64,000 nucleotides of DNA from Kalaharituber pfeilii (taxonomy: Eukaryota > Ascomycota > Pezizomycetes > Pezizales > Pezizaceae). The translations under genes and the position numbers were made by a program. Positions 23,801 to 32,353 of this stretch are shown here, in pieces; position 1 is the first letter of the stretch; each line of letters opens with the position of its first letter. The stretch spans positions 1-64,000 of the forward strand of contig WHUZ01000026.1 in the NCBI GenBank assembly GCA_015179045.1, written 5' to 3'. The notes beneath the pieces are model-generated. The model saw only the letters and a list, made by a program, of their open reading frames with translations, did no database searches and was not told the DNA's origin.

Positions 23801-23968
23801 AGAGTTGTTAGTAGGCATGCTTATGAGCTCGACTTACCCCGAGGCATCCGCCTACACAAAGCCATACACACCAGCCTTCTAAAGCCCTACCGAGTCCGAA
23901 ACGAAGACCAAATGGACCTTGACGACGATGAAGAAGAACTCTCCTACGATGTCGACCAATGTCGTTGA
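20804..23968 (+). CDS. pol: Pol polyprotein (protease, RT, RNase H, integrase), family A
   Basis: Expressed by -1 frameshift from gag; the longest ATG-initiated part is 1009 aa from 20939, but the protease begins upstream of that ATG. The protease site reads I-I-DPGA-S (about 20909-20925), a proline replacing the usual S/T of D-S/T-G. RT carries DYRQLNKLTIPNRYPLP, FTKLDLKNGYYLIRIK and the catalytic WYIDDILIY (Asp pair about residues 321-322 of the ATG form). RNase H includes KTDASNQALAGVLSQ. Integrase has the HHCC finger (H..H..CAHC near 21900+1070, residues about 648-690) and the DDE triad at D719, D779 and E815, spaced D-X59-D-X35-E, which is canonical. The ORF ends early at 23968 because one extra A at 23958/23959 shifts the frame before the chromodomain. 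Residues 1-110 use T-ending codons unlike the rest. Confidence 0.92.
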   Translation, partial: KRVGSPDSTFGKAPDHHPLLATDIEFKDLNLKVRAIIDPGASASCMSLDLGRKLGWKKRERPIGVRQGDGSLLKGGTMVVNTSFSFLNALDSCGNKTDGIVLDLDTECLDMGDRELLLGLSWLSEKGFSVDCPNRRLVHNVSGLTIPCTLVNLPSVSILDLDKEAWEEGDILLMIDARERYSRYAEVFSEEQARRLPPHRPWDHEMPLKDPNAKVPNGPIYKTTWEEDEALKRYLEEHLPTGKIRRSRSAAGAPILFVRKKDGTLRLCVDYRQLNKLTIPNRYPLPLMTDLLEKTQGAKWFTKLDLKNGYYLIRIKSGDEWKTAFKTTKGLFEYTVMPFGLINAPASFQEMMDEILKDIDGVVWYIDDILIYGGRTEWEHQKIVEQVLAKLAEHGLAVNLMKSEFHVKETMFLGHLINGSEIKMDPKKLSAIADWPVPTKKKEVQKFLGFANYYRRFIQNYSAKTRPLTQLTGNVPFTWTEAQQHSFNELKDAFMSAPILRQYDRTLPTIMKTDASNQALAGVLSQYHATDQVKTLHPIDYHSRALNPAERNYPIHDKELLAIVDCFRKWRTWLQSIHVDIYTDHHGLTYFTSKQRLNSRQANWYIKLCEFDFIIHYRKGVDNGKADALARRSGDEPAGLEVQLLKDGQLLINGEPVERDYDLDGINVDDWERREDELLVVPEEHRPEVMKQCHDSEVAGHWGVHRTHEIISRNFYWDGWKEDTQHHVASCAHCQKAKADRHPRRTQLVPMPTGIKPFEEIAMDFVGELPESEGYNAILVITDRFTKVQRYIPAKTTWTATDVASIYINEIWRHHGLPLAITSDRGPQFASACWKEINNKLDIKLRLSTAHHPQTDGLSERAIQTLKQYLRIFCHDRQNCWTTWLPLAEFAYNSSRTSTHGYTPFESLYGFNPKTIHVSDDHTFASPAAEDWLDRMTTVHNDIHNTLKKINDKRSQLHIEKSRQFRVGDQVLVDRRNLRVVAGNNRVLSNKYIGPYKVKRVVSRHAYELDLPRGIRLHKAIHTSLLKPYRVRNEDQMDLDDDEEELSYDVDQCR

Positions 23969-24131
23969 TAGTAGAAGAGTTCGAGGTCACGTCAAGTATC
24001 GAATCCGTTGGCAAGGGTATAACGAAGACGATGATACATGGGAACCTCTTGCAAACCTTCAACGTTCCATTGAATCAGTTAGGGAGTTCCATGAGAATAA
24101 CCCGCGCAAGCCCAAAGACCCGAACGTCTAA
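23960..24131 (+). pseudogene. Chromodomain of family-A integrase, displaced by a one-base insertion
   Basis: The third frame reads VVDSRRVRGHVKYRIRWQGY, then NEDDDTWEPL, a chromodomain with its aromatic residues, ending ...KPKDPNV stop at 24131. In the RIP-degraded copy (about 5235-5430) the corresponding junction lacks the extra A (GACCATGTC versus GACCAATGTC here), so the chromodomain was originally the C-terminus of pol. Chromodomains of this type direct integration toward methylated-H3K9 chromatin. Whether any protein with it is still made here is doubtful. Confidence 0.85.
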
Positions 24132-24381
24132 AAAGGCTTTGAATTCATGTGAGTACTACGTGAACTAGTACTTAACATAACTAATACTGTTGTGCAGGAC
24201 ACACCAGTCTTACCATCGGCCGTTAATACAAAAGATATTAACGAACAAGTACTATGCATATATGGTATGCCGAATTGCTTAGCTATAAAAGATAACTTCA
24301 CTAACCTACTGAAGGGTCAACGATACTCTCAGGTCGACTTAGTAGGCCTTCGGGACGAAGGACCTCTAAGACGGGGGGTGA

Positions 24382-24976
24382 TGTTACGGCTAAAGGTAAA
24401 GACTTACCGAATATCGGATAAGGTACCACTACCGTATCGTTATAAGACTTGCTAAGATGTATCTGATCAATACTAGGCGAGCCGCGGTACACTTTGACTG
24501 TTCGGTGGTTACCTCACAGACGTGTGTGTTAGTTCTTGTACGTTCGCTGCACTAATACATGCACGGTGCTTATGAAGCAACCTGCGTCGCTTATGATATC
24601 TTTACTAATAATATACGGTTACCACATAGATAACGATTCTCTTAATTATTGGTATTGGAAAGGGGATCTGCGTTATTATATGTTTCTGTTATGTTACTAC
24701 TTCTATATTTACTTATTTATTTTACAAGATGATATTATCATGTTATAGTTATGTTATTAATTGTTGATGAGTTATGTATAATAGGTACTTAATATATAAG
24801 CTCTAGCTTTCACTATTAGTTAGAAAGAATTAAGACACTAGTAGTATTCTAAGTTTTACTTAAACTTTAAGTTTAATATTTATCTTTTGCCTACTCTTCT
24901 TTATTACTTACCTTTAGTTATACTATTTATATTAAACTACTACTGCCTAGTAATATTGAAGCACCTAGTCTTAATA
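24382..24976 (+). repeat. 3' LTR of the intact family-A element
   Basis: Begins TGTTACGGCTAAAGG, unmutated to about 24730, then increasingly C-to-T / G-to-A mutated to its end CTTAATA. The mutation profile is the mirror of the 5' LTR. Confidence 0.9.
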
Positions 24977-25340
24977 ATAACTTTCTTAATATTAACTTCT
25001 AAAATACTATAGCTAGCTAGTAATTTACTAAACTATAGCTCTATAATTTCTATACTACTATAATTAATATAACTAAACTAAACTTTTAGATTATTATTTT
25101 CTATCTAAGCTTAAAGAAATCTTCTTATACTTATAAAATATTTATTTATTATAAATATAATATTTATAAGTTTAAAAGCTATAGTATCTTATACTTTTTA
25201 AGTACTTATTCTAGTACTAGTTTTAGCTTTTAGCTTCTTATTTTAATTTTGCTAGTAGTAATTATATTATATTTAGAATATTTTAAAGAGTCTATTATAC
25301 TTTATTATTAATAAACTTAATGTTACTTATCTAAAATTAT
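24977..25340. other. AT-rich stretch without recognisable feature
   Basis: 364 bp, RIP-exhausted; no ORF or repeat structure was identified. Confidence 0.6.
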
Positions 25341-26186
25341 TATTATGGAGATAGTAAATATAGAAAGTTACCATCTGCTAGGTCAAAAAGATACTTGACT
25401 AGCAATACTTGCTAGTCCTCTACATAGCTTATATAATACTTATTATGTAACTGCAGTACCTTTCCAGCTATTGTATATTGCTTATATTATATATGTATAT
25501 TTTATATATGCTTGCATTTTTCACTTTTTATATGCTCCACTAGCCACTCATACTATAGTTATAGTGAACTTTTCTAAGTTACTATATAAGTTTGCCCTTA
25601 TCTTAACTATCATAAATTATTCTATATACTATGCTATATGACCTTTTTGACTAAAATGTCAGCTAGAGATCCAATATATCACTTTATTTTTACTGCTGTC
25701 TCAAATGTATTGTACAAGCACTACCATTACTTAGCATACTAGGATTATATAGTATCACCTAATATCAATATTTTGCCATCTTACATAGCCTTTTATATTA
25801 CTCTTAGCTTTAGCTCTAGCTTATAGCTCTCACTCTTTGGCTTTTAGCTTAGGTAAAGTTTTACTTTCTATAGCTTTAATACTTAATACTTAGAGAATTA
25901 GCAAGATAAGTTAAGTATCGAACTGATAACTGATTTATTACTAGTCAACTATTATAGAAGTAGTAAATGTAAAAAGTTACTATCCACTAGATCAAAAAAA
26001 TACTTGACTAGTAATACTTACTAATCCTCTATATAGCTCATAAAGTACTCATTATGCAACTGTAGTACCTTTCCAACTATTAAATATTACTTATATCACA
26101 TATATATATTTCATATATACTTATATTTTTTACTTTTTATATGCTCCACTGGCTGCCTACACTATAGTTATAGTGAACTTGTAATA
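25341..26186 (-). mobile_element. TRIM1, copy B (minus strand)
   Basis: 846 bp, the reverse complement of copy A (13014-13919). LTRs are about 25341-25570 and 25950-26186. The 5-bp target duplication ATTAT is perfect (25336-25340, 26187-26191). Relative to copy A, about 30 bp covering the purine tract and the adjoining LTR edge are deleted near 25571. The interior matches copy A, confirming that this is a repeat family and not a chance duplication. Confidence 0.92.
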
Positions 26187-26325
26187 ATTATTATATAAAT
26201 ATATAAATCTTTATTAAGCTAGTACTATTAATATAGCTTTTATACTAAAAAAAAAGTTTCATACTAAATTTTTTCTATAGTTATAAAGTTAGTACAACTA
26301 TACTATATATAACTTATACTACTTT

Positions 26326-26984
26326 TGTCATGGCTTGGCATACCATGGCAGCAGAGGGAAGCTGATTACTAGTACATGTGGACATCTAAGGGAGCCAAGA
26401 TCCTTGACCACGTGCGCAAATGTAAGCGAGTCGCTGACTGGCCCATATGGATACTCCTATATATATCGACCATACTACCGGGTGGTACTGGTAGTTCTAC
26501 CTTTTGGTGCAATGGTTTGCAAATGGTCGGTTGCAATCCGTAACAGTACTACCGGTCGGGTCGCCGGTTCAAACCTTGCCTGTAGCGAACGTCAGATACT
26601 GCAGGTGACCTTTGAATTTGATAAGCGGCTTACAGTCACATGCCAGTCGCTGGTTATAAAGTAGTGTAGTGGTGGCACATGAAATTGAAGCCCTAAAGCG
26701 GTAACGGGTGACTGGGGGTTAATATATAGAGAGTCCGGGACGTACTCTGCCTGCGGGGGAGTAATGTCATGGCTTGGCGTGCTATGGCAGCAGAGGGAAG
26801 CTGATTACTAGTACGTGTGGACATCTAAGGGAGCCAAGATCCTTGACCACGTGCACAAACGTAAGCGAGTCACTGACTGGCCCGTACGGATACTCCTATA
26901 TATACCGACCGCACTACCGGGTGGTACCGGTAGTTCTACCTTTTGGTGCAATGGTTTGCAAATGGTCGGTTGCAATCCATAACA
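26326..26984 (+). mobile_element. TRIM2, copy B (plus strand, best preserved)
   Basis: 659 bp, exactly the length of copy A. LTRs 26326-26545 and 26765-26984 (220 bp each), ends TGTCATGG...CATAACA. Purine tract CTGCGGGGGAGTAA (26751-26764) before the 3' LTR. The target duplication ACTTT is perfect (26321-26325, 26985-26989). A tRNA B-box-like GGTTCAAACC lies 20 nt inside the 5' LTR (26566-26575). No coding capacity beyond chance ORFs created by the LTRs. Confidence 0.94.
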
Positions 26985-27116
26985 ACTTTATTCAATAATT
27001 AACTTAAATATATTTTATAATTTAATAAACTAATTTAAAATCTTACTTATTTAGAAAAACTAATCTAATACCTATATCAAGTATAAATACTAATATTAAA
27101 TTATAATTTAAAATAA

Positions 27117-27265
27117 TTTATAATAGTTAAAGATAAGAATAGACTTATATAGTAATTTAAAAAAGTTATTTTTATAGTAAAGTAGTATTATAGATATATT
27201 ATAACTATAAGATAAATAGTTAGTAAAAGTATATAATATATATATATAAATAATATATAATAATT
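27117..27265 (+). repeat. RIP-degraded TRIM1 fragment
   Basis: Matches the 3' interior of TRIM1 copy A ('gacttatatagcaacttaaagaag...') followed by the start of its LTR, with extensive C-to-T / G-to-A change. Truncated at both ends. Confidence 0.7.
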
Positions 27266-27341
27266 AAATACTAGTTAGTACTTAGAAGTAAATTCAGCTT
27301 GCTAAGAAGTATATAAATTATCTAAAAGCAAACTCAGTTTA

Positions 27342-28476
27342 TATTATAGCTTAATATATTATGGCAGTAAAAAGAAGCTAATTACTAGTATATATAGATA
27401 TCTAAAGAACTAAGATTCTTGATTATATATATAAATATAAGTAAGTTGCTAATTATCTATATGAATACTCTTATATATACTAACTATACTATTTGTTATA
27501 GCTAAGGTAAGACTTATAGGAAATACCTAAAACTCTCACCTAAATTACTATAAAGTATATACTAAAGATATAACTAATTACTACTAGGTAATGCAGGGAT
27601 TCATATTAGCTCATAGACTGACAGGTAGCTAATGAAGTATATGTCAAGTAGTAAATCATATGATAGTACTACATAGTACTTACTAATTATTATTAATATG
27701 CATACATGTATTAATTACTTCTAATATATATTTTATTATATTTTCTTATCTATAATTATTATATTATTATTATATTATATTAATAGCTAAAAAGTCTATA
27801 TAAATGGGCTAAATAGATAGCTAGAAGAAATTAAGATACTAGTAGTATTCTAAGTTGAACTCTTATTTTATATTCTTATATAACCTTTTACTATCTACTT
27901 TGCTACTTTTGTGAATCTCAGAGTCACTCTAGTACTACTTTTATAAGCTCAGTAACATCTATACTAATACTATTAGATAGTACTAGTAGTTCTACTTTTT
28001 AATATAATAGTTTATAAATAGTTAGTTATAATCTATAATAGTACTACTAGTTAAGTTACTAGTTTAAATCTTACTTATAGTAAATATTAGATACTATAGA
28101 TAATTTTTGAATTTAATAAGTAGTTTATAGTTATATACTAGTTGTAAGTTATAAAGTAGTTTATTTTAGATAAAATTGAAGCTATTATATACAGTAATAG
28201 GTAACTAGAAGTTAATATATAGAGAGTCTAAGATATATTCTACTGGTAGAGGAATAATATCCTAACTTAGTATACTATAATAGTAAAGAAAAGCTAATTA
28301 CTAGTATATGTAGATATTTAAAGGAGTCAAGATCCTTGATCACATATGCAAATATAAGTAAGTCACTGACTACCTATATAGATACTTCTATATATACTAA
28401 CTATACTATTGGGTAGTACTGGTAGTTTTATCTTTTGGTATAATAGTTTATAAATAGCCAATTACAATCTATAACA
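27342..28476 (+). mobile_element. TRIM2, copy C, heavily RIP-mutated and itself invaded
   Basis: The same LTR-interior-LTR order as copy B, with the 5' LTR split by a solo LTR (27494-27969). Without the insert and its duplication it is about 654 bp. Flanks GTTTA (27337-27341) and GCTTG (28477-28481) are one duplication if the left copy took a C-to-T and a G-to-A change. Heavier mutation than copies A and B marks it as the oldest of the three. Confidence 0.85.
27494..27969. repeat. Solo LTR (third LTR family) inside TRIM2 copy C
   Basis: 476 bp, starting TGTTATAGCTAAGG and ending TACTAATA (from CA). It is flanked by a perfect 5-bp duplication CTATT (27489-27493, 27970-27974). The TRIM2 LTR sequence resumes exactly after it. 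Its first 14 bases resemble the family-A LTR start, but the rest differs. Confidence 0.85.
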
Positions 28477-28571
28477 GCTTGCTGAGGAGTATATGGGTTG
28501 ATTACAAGCTGCTCCATGTTTTTCATCTCAATTCAGTCAAAATGCCAAGACCCAATATCGGCTCAGAACAA

Positions 28572-28913
28572 CTGTTGACTACCAAAATGGCTACTAAAAT
28601 GGCTGCTGAAATGGCTGCCAAAATGGCTACCGAAATGGCTACCAAAATAGCTACTGAAATGGCTGCTGTAAAATGGCTACGGAAATAGGAATGGTTACCG
28701 CAATGGCTACCAGAGTGGATGCTGAAATGGCTGCTGAAATGGCTACCAAAACGGCTATTAAAATGGCTATTGAAACGGCCGCTGAAACGGCTACTGAAAG
28801 GGTTACTGAAACGGCTACCAAAATAGCTGATGAAATGACAGCTGAAATGGCCGCTGCAATAGCTACTTTAATGGCTACTGAAATTGGTGCTGAAATTGCT
28901 GCTGAAATAGCTA
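28572..28913 (+). repeat. 12-bp repeat array (GAAATGGCTNCC), first block
   Basis: About 28 degenerate copies of a 12-bp unit such as GAAATGGCTGCC or AAAATGGCTACC. On the plus strand it reads as M-A-(A/T)-E/K. Overlapping ORFs at 28479-28688 and 28673-28918 are by-products; no promoter, splice structure or conserved domain supports a gene. It continues after the solo LTR as 29623-29743. Confidence 0.9.
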
Positions 28914-29622
28914 TGTAAGATCCAACCCGGACCCCTCACTCAAGACCCCCCAGCTCTGGTCCCATACTGGCAATCAACGTACTATACGCTAGTATTCGTA
29001 TACGTGCAGCTGACCCTGACCCCCTCGCAACTCGTCATACTCCTTCTAGCACTCCGGTATATATCTCTATACCTGTAAACTCACTCAAGCGACATGGCTG
29101 CCAGCATCCCGGTCATCCCTTAACAACCCGAACTCGAGAACCTGCCAGAATCTGCTAGAAGAACCCAGATCCCTAGAACCTGCCGGAAAGCCCTAGAATC
29201 CACCAGCGACAGGTATCACTGAGCTCATTCCCGGATATTCCTGATGCTTCTACCTGCTTCCAGTCATTTCCTTGGTCTTCCATGTACTTCGTTTGTTTGT
29301 TTGCTCGTTTGTTTATTTGCCTGGATTTGCCACCGAGGGCTTTCTATAAAAGAGGCCCTCCCTCCCCTCTCTCTTGCCTTTCCATGCAACAACTTGTATT
29401 CTACCCAAGTTGTGTATTTAGCTTTCAATACATCTACCTCTCCGTATCACATAGCTCCGACTGCCTCTGCCTCTGCCTCTCCCTCTGCCTCTGCTGTGAA
29501 TTCGCCTCGACGTCCGCCGCCCGCCCCGTACCCGGATCCCGTACCCTGGACCCCCTGAGACCCTGAATCCCAACCCCGACCCGACCCCGACCCGCCGATC
29601 TGACCCGGACCCGTTTATTACA
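28914..29622 (+). repeat. Solo LTR of a fourth LTR family, GC-rich and little mutated
   Basis: 709 bp beginning TGTAAGATCC and ending GTTTATTACA (TGTAA/TTACA terminal inverted repeat). Flanking pentamers are AGCTA (28909-28913) and GGCTA (29623-29627), a target duplication with one G/A difference. It contains a TATA box (TATAAAAG, about 29345-29352) followed by a pyrimidine-rich stretch and CTCTGC repeats (about 29460-29500), as expected for U3-R. It interrupts the 12-bp array. Confidence 0.85.
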
Positions 29623-29743
29623 GGCTACCGAAATGGCTACTAAAATGGCTACTAAAAGGGATAATGAAATGGCTATGGAAATGACTACCAAACTGACTCT
29701 TGAAATGGCTGCCCAAATGGCTGCTTAAATGGCTACTGAGTGC
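29623..29743 (+). repeat. 12-bp repeat array, second block
   Basis: Continuation of the array cut by the solo LTR (GGCTACCGAAATGGCTAC and variants), ending where the 57-bp array begins. Confidence 0.85.
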
Positions 29744-30384
29744 CTCGGGTCAGGCCGGCCATACGTGTCAACTTCACTTCATCTCACGCCATTGGGCTAT
29801 ACCTGTCAAATTCAGCTCACTCTACCTCAGCTCATTCTCCCATATCCTGTGCCAATGGGTGGGATCTGCCATACCTGTCAAATTGAGCTCATTCCACCTC
29901 ATCTCACGCTGGCACTTCGGGGCTGCCACGTCTATCGAATTCAGCTCATTCTGTATCATCTCGTACCGTCGGGTCAGGCCTGCAATTCATGTGAAATTCA
30001 ACTCATTCTGACTCATCTCATGCCGTCGAATAGGGCCTGCCACACCTGTCAAGTTCAGCTCATTCTGCCTGCTCTTGTGCCGTCGGATAGGGCCTACCAA
30101 ACTGTCAAATTCAGCTCATTCTGCATGATCTCCTACTGTCAGGTCGTGCCTGCGATACTGCCAAATTCAGCTCATTGTGCCTGATCTCGCGCCGTCAGGT
30201 CAGGCTGGCTATACATGTCAAATTCAGCTCATCCTGGATCACCCCGTACCGTCGGATCGGGCCAGCCATATGTGTCCAATTCACCTCATCTCTCGCCGTC
30301 GGGCTGTACCTCCTCTTCCTGTCAATTCAGCTCATTGCACCTCATCTCGTGCCCTCGGGTCGGAACTGCCACTACGTATCACGT
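29744..30384 (+). repeat. 57-bp tandem repeat array, block 1 (about 12 units)
   Basis: The unit is roughly CCATACCTGTCAAATTCAGC, then TCATTCTACCTCATCTCGYG, then CCGTCGGGTCGGGCCTG. 57 is 3 x 19, and units lack stops in all three forward frames, so long apparent ORFs (29700-30184, 30175-30855) arise as 19-residue repeats such as CQIQLIPPHLAPSGRASYT. No other gene evidence. Unit-to-unit divergence is high. Confidence 0.9.
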
Positions 30385-30504
30385 GCCGAAATGGCTGCCG
30401 AAATGGCTGCCGAAATAGCTGCCGAAATGGCTGCTGAAACTGCTGCTGAAATGGCTGCTGAAATGGCTACCGAAATGGCTACTGAAATGGCTAGGGCCGG
30501 CCAT
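30385..30504 (+). repeat. 12-bp repeat array, third block
   Basis: Ten or so GAAATGGCTGCC-type units between 57-bp blocks, preceded by the junction ACTGCCACTACGTATCACGT that recurs at about 32162. Confidence 0.9.
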
Positions 30505-30755
30505 GCCTGTCAAATTCAACTCATTCCACCTCATCTTGCACCATCGGGTCGGGCCAGCTATACGTGTCAAATTCAGCTCATGCCCTCAAGTCGGGCATGC
30601 AATTCGTGTGAAATTGAGCTCATTCTAGCTCACCTCACCCCGTCGGCTCAGATCTGCCATACCTGTCAAATTGAGCTCATTTTACCTCATCTCACGCTGT
30701 GCAGCCGGACCTGCCATACCTGTCAAATTCAGCTCATTCTACGCTATCACGTTGG
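30505..30755 (+). repeat. 57-bp repeat array, block 2 (about 5 units)
   Basis: Same unit as block 1; nearly identical to 32455-32660, forming part of a higher-order duplication. Confidence 0.88.
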
Positions 30756-30769
30756 GCCTGCAATCAATG

Positions 30770-31040
30770 AACCCAACAGGCCGGCCCAAGCCAATCAGGC
30801 CGGTCCAGGCCCACTAGGTCGGTCCAGGCCATTCAGGCAGGTTCAAGTCAATTAAACGAATCACTCCACAGCTATCCAGGTGAATTGAGGCCAGCATTTA
30901 CCAGATTGTTTGAGTATTTAAATGGTCTGGACCGGGCTGATTGGCCTGGACCGGCTCGAATGGTCTGGACCGGCCTGGTTGGCCTGGGCCGGCCTGGACC
31001 GGCCTGATTGGCCTGACTGTTTCAGGCCGCCTGGGCCGGT
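30770..31040. repeat. Inverted clusters of AGGCCGGTCCAGGC-type repeats
   Basis: Left half (30770-30845) repeats AGGCCGGTCCAGGC; right half (30925-31035) repeats its complement GCCTGGACCGGCC, separated by about 80 bp of unrelated sequence. The whole could fold back. Apparent ORFs on both strands are by-products. Confidence 0.8.
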
Positions 31041-31046
31041 CCAGCA

Positions 31047-31199
31047 GCTCATTCTGCCTGCTCTTGTGCTGTCGGATAGGGCCTACCAAACCTGTCAACT
31101 CAGCTCATTCTGCATGATCTCCTACCGTCAGGTCGTGCCTACTATACTATCAAATTCAGCTCATTGTACCTGATCTCGCACCGTCAGGTCAGGCCGGCT
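31047..31199 (+). repeat. 57-bp repeat array, block 3 (start of duplicated segment)
   Basis: Three units almost identical to 30061-30215. It ends in AGGTCAGGCCGGCT (31186-31199), which is duplicated after the hairpin retroposon. Confidence 0.88.
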
Positions 31200-31780
31200 G
31201 CCCTACCATGGCGAACAGCTACAAGCGGGGTCACGTGAAATTGATCCAAATAGTACTTTGAAAACTGCATTCAGATACGTACACATCCTAAAGCCAAAAA
31301 ACTCAAATCCCAATCCGATAATATCATGGACCAATTAGTCGCAGCTCTTCAACGCCCCAGCAGCATCCAGTACCTTGCAGAAGAGCTTGTACGAAATTGT
31401 GCGAATATTACAACCAATGTCTTGATTGCATATCTGCTCGCTTCAGTTAGATTCCCATTGAACTAAAATTCTCAGAAAAGAATGAGAAATAAAAAGTCAT
31501 ATAAAGTATAGTCATCAAGGAACCAGTAGTTCAATGGGAATCTAACTGAAGCGAGCAGATACGCAATCAAGACATTGGTTGTAATATTCGCACAATTTCG
31601 TACAAGCTCTTCTGCAAGGTACTGGATGCTGCTGGGGCGTTGAAGAGCTGCGACTAATTGGTCCATGATATTATCGGATTGGGATTTGAGTTTTTTGGCT
31701 TTAGGATGTGTACGTATCTGAATGCAGTTTTCAAAGTACTATTTGGATCAGGAGTATAGTAAAAAAAAAAAAAAAAAAAA
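31200..31780 (+). mobile_element. Poly(A)-tailed retroposed hairpin (224-bp inverted repeat)
   Basis: A 581-bp insert flanked by the 14-bp duplication AGGTCAGGCCGGCT (31186-31199, 31781-31794) and ending in about 20 A. Order: 42-nt leader, left arm 31242-31465, 61-nt loop 31466-31526, right arm 31527-31750, then GGAGTATAGT and poly(A). The arms are reverse complements with one mismatch seen (CAT/CGT near 31430). Each arm carries the same 46-codon ORF (MDQLVAALQRPSSIQYLAEE...; plus 31326-31466; minus copy ends at 31666). The long duplication and A-tail indicate LINE-type target-primed insertion of an RNA. The source gene is unknown. Confidence 0.88.
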
Positions 31781-31925
31781 AGGTCAGGCCGGCTATACAT
31801 GTCAAATTCAGCTCATCCTGCATTACCCCGTGCCGTCGGATCCAGCCATATGTGTCAAATTCACCTCATCTCTCACCGTCGGGCCGTACCTCCTCTTCCT
31901 GTCAAATTCAGCTCATTGCACCTCA
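31781..31925 (+). repeat. 57-bp repeat array, block 4
   Basis: Continues the units interrupted by the hairpin retroposon; corresponds to about 30196-30340 in the first copy of the duplicated segment. Confidence 0.85.
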
Positions 31926-32140
31926 GAAAACCCCCAAAGTGCAGGGAAGGAGAAGGTGACCCACTACAGGAGCTGATGGAGATGATGGAAGAGGACGGAG
32001 GGTGACTTCAGTTACATTTCAGTGTGCCAGTATTTTATTTTCTCTATCTCATTTAGTTCCTGTTGATCACATGTACCTAACACATCGCCATAGCCCACAG
32101 GGCGGTAAGCGATAAATGATATTAAAAAAAAAAAAAAAAA
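31926..32140 (+). mobile_element. Poly(A)-tailed retroposon (shared-tail family), about 215 bp
   Basis: Inserted between CACCTC and TCTCGTGCC, which are contiguous in the first copy of the duplicated segment (about 30335). It ends in 17 A, preceded by a tail CGCCATAGCCCACAGGGCGG plus GATAAATGATATT that is shared with 32354-32424 and, inverted, 33937-33985. No clear target duplication. It looks like the 3' end of a transcript; no coding function is assignable. Confidence 0.75.
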
Positions 32141-32353
32141 TCTCGTGCCCTCGGGTCGGAACTGCCACTACGTATCACGTGCCGAAATAGCTGCCGAAAT
32201 GGCTGCCGAAATGGCTACTGAAACGGCTACCGAAATGGCTGCTAAAATGGCCCCTGAAATGGCCGCTGAAATGGCTACTTCAATAGCTACTGAAATGGCT
32301 GCTGAAACTGCTGCTGAAATGACTACTGAAATGGCTACCGAAATGGTTACTAC
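32141..32353 (+). repeat. 57-bp junction plus 12-bp repeat array, fourth block
   Basis: 32141-32181 repeats the junction seen at 30345-30384; 32182-32353 is about 14 GAAATGGCTGCC-type units. Confidence 0.88.

Larger units (their letters stand above)
17897..24976 (+). mobile_element. Ty3/gypsy chromovirus, family A, nearly intact copy
   Basis: 7080 bp. The LTRs are 17897-18493 (597 bp) and 24382-24976 (595 bp); the 3' one is preceded by the polypurine tract ACGGGGGGTGA (24371-24381). The interior carries ORF0, gag (CCHC knuckle), a -1 slippery heptamer, pol in the order protease, RT, RNase H, integrase, and a C-terminal chromodomain, the chromovirus layout. Three lesions make it probably non-autonomous: an in-frame TGA between ORF0 and gag, DPGA in place of a D-S/T-G-A protease site, and a one-base insertion before the chromodomain. 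The flanking pentamers TTTAC and ATAAC do not match, so a clean target duplication is not visible. The interior is GC-balanced while both outer LTR portions are strongly AT-mutated. Confidence 0.95.

Noticed and set aside
17892..24981. Target-site duplication of the intact gypsy element
   Set aside because: The flanking pentamers are TTTAC and ATAAC, differing by transversions, so no duplication is claimed.
29700..30855. Long plus-strand ORFs (up to 226 codons)
   Set aside because: They consist entirely of the 57-bp and 12-bp repeats and are open in several frames at once; no gene-like start, splice sites or domain.
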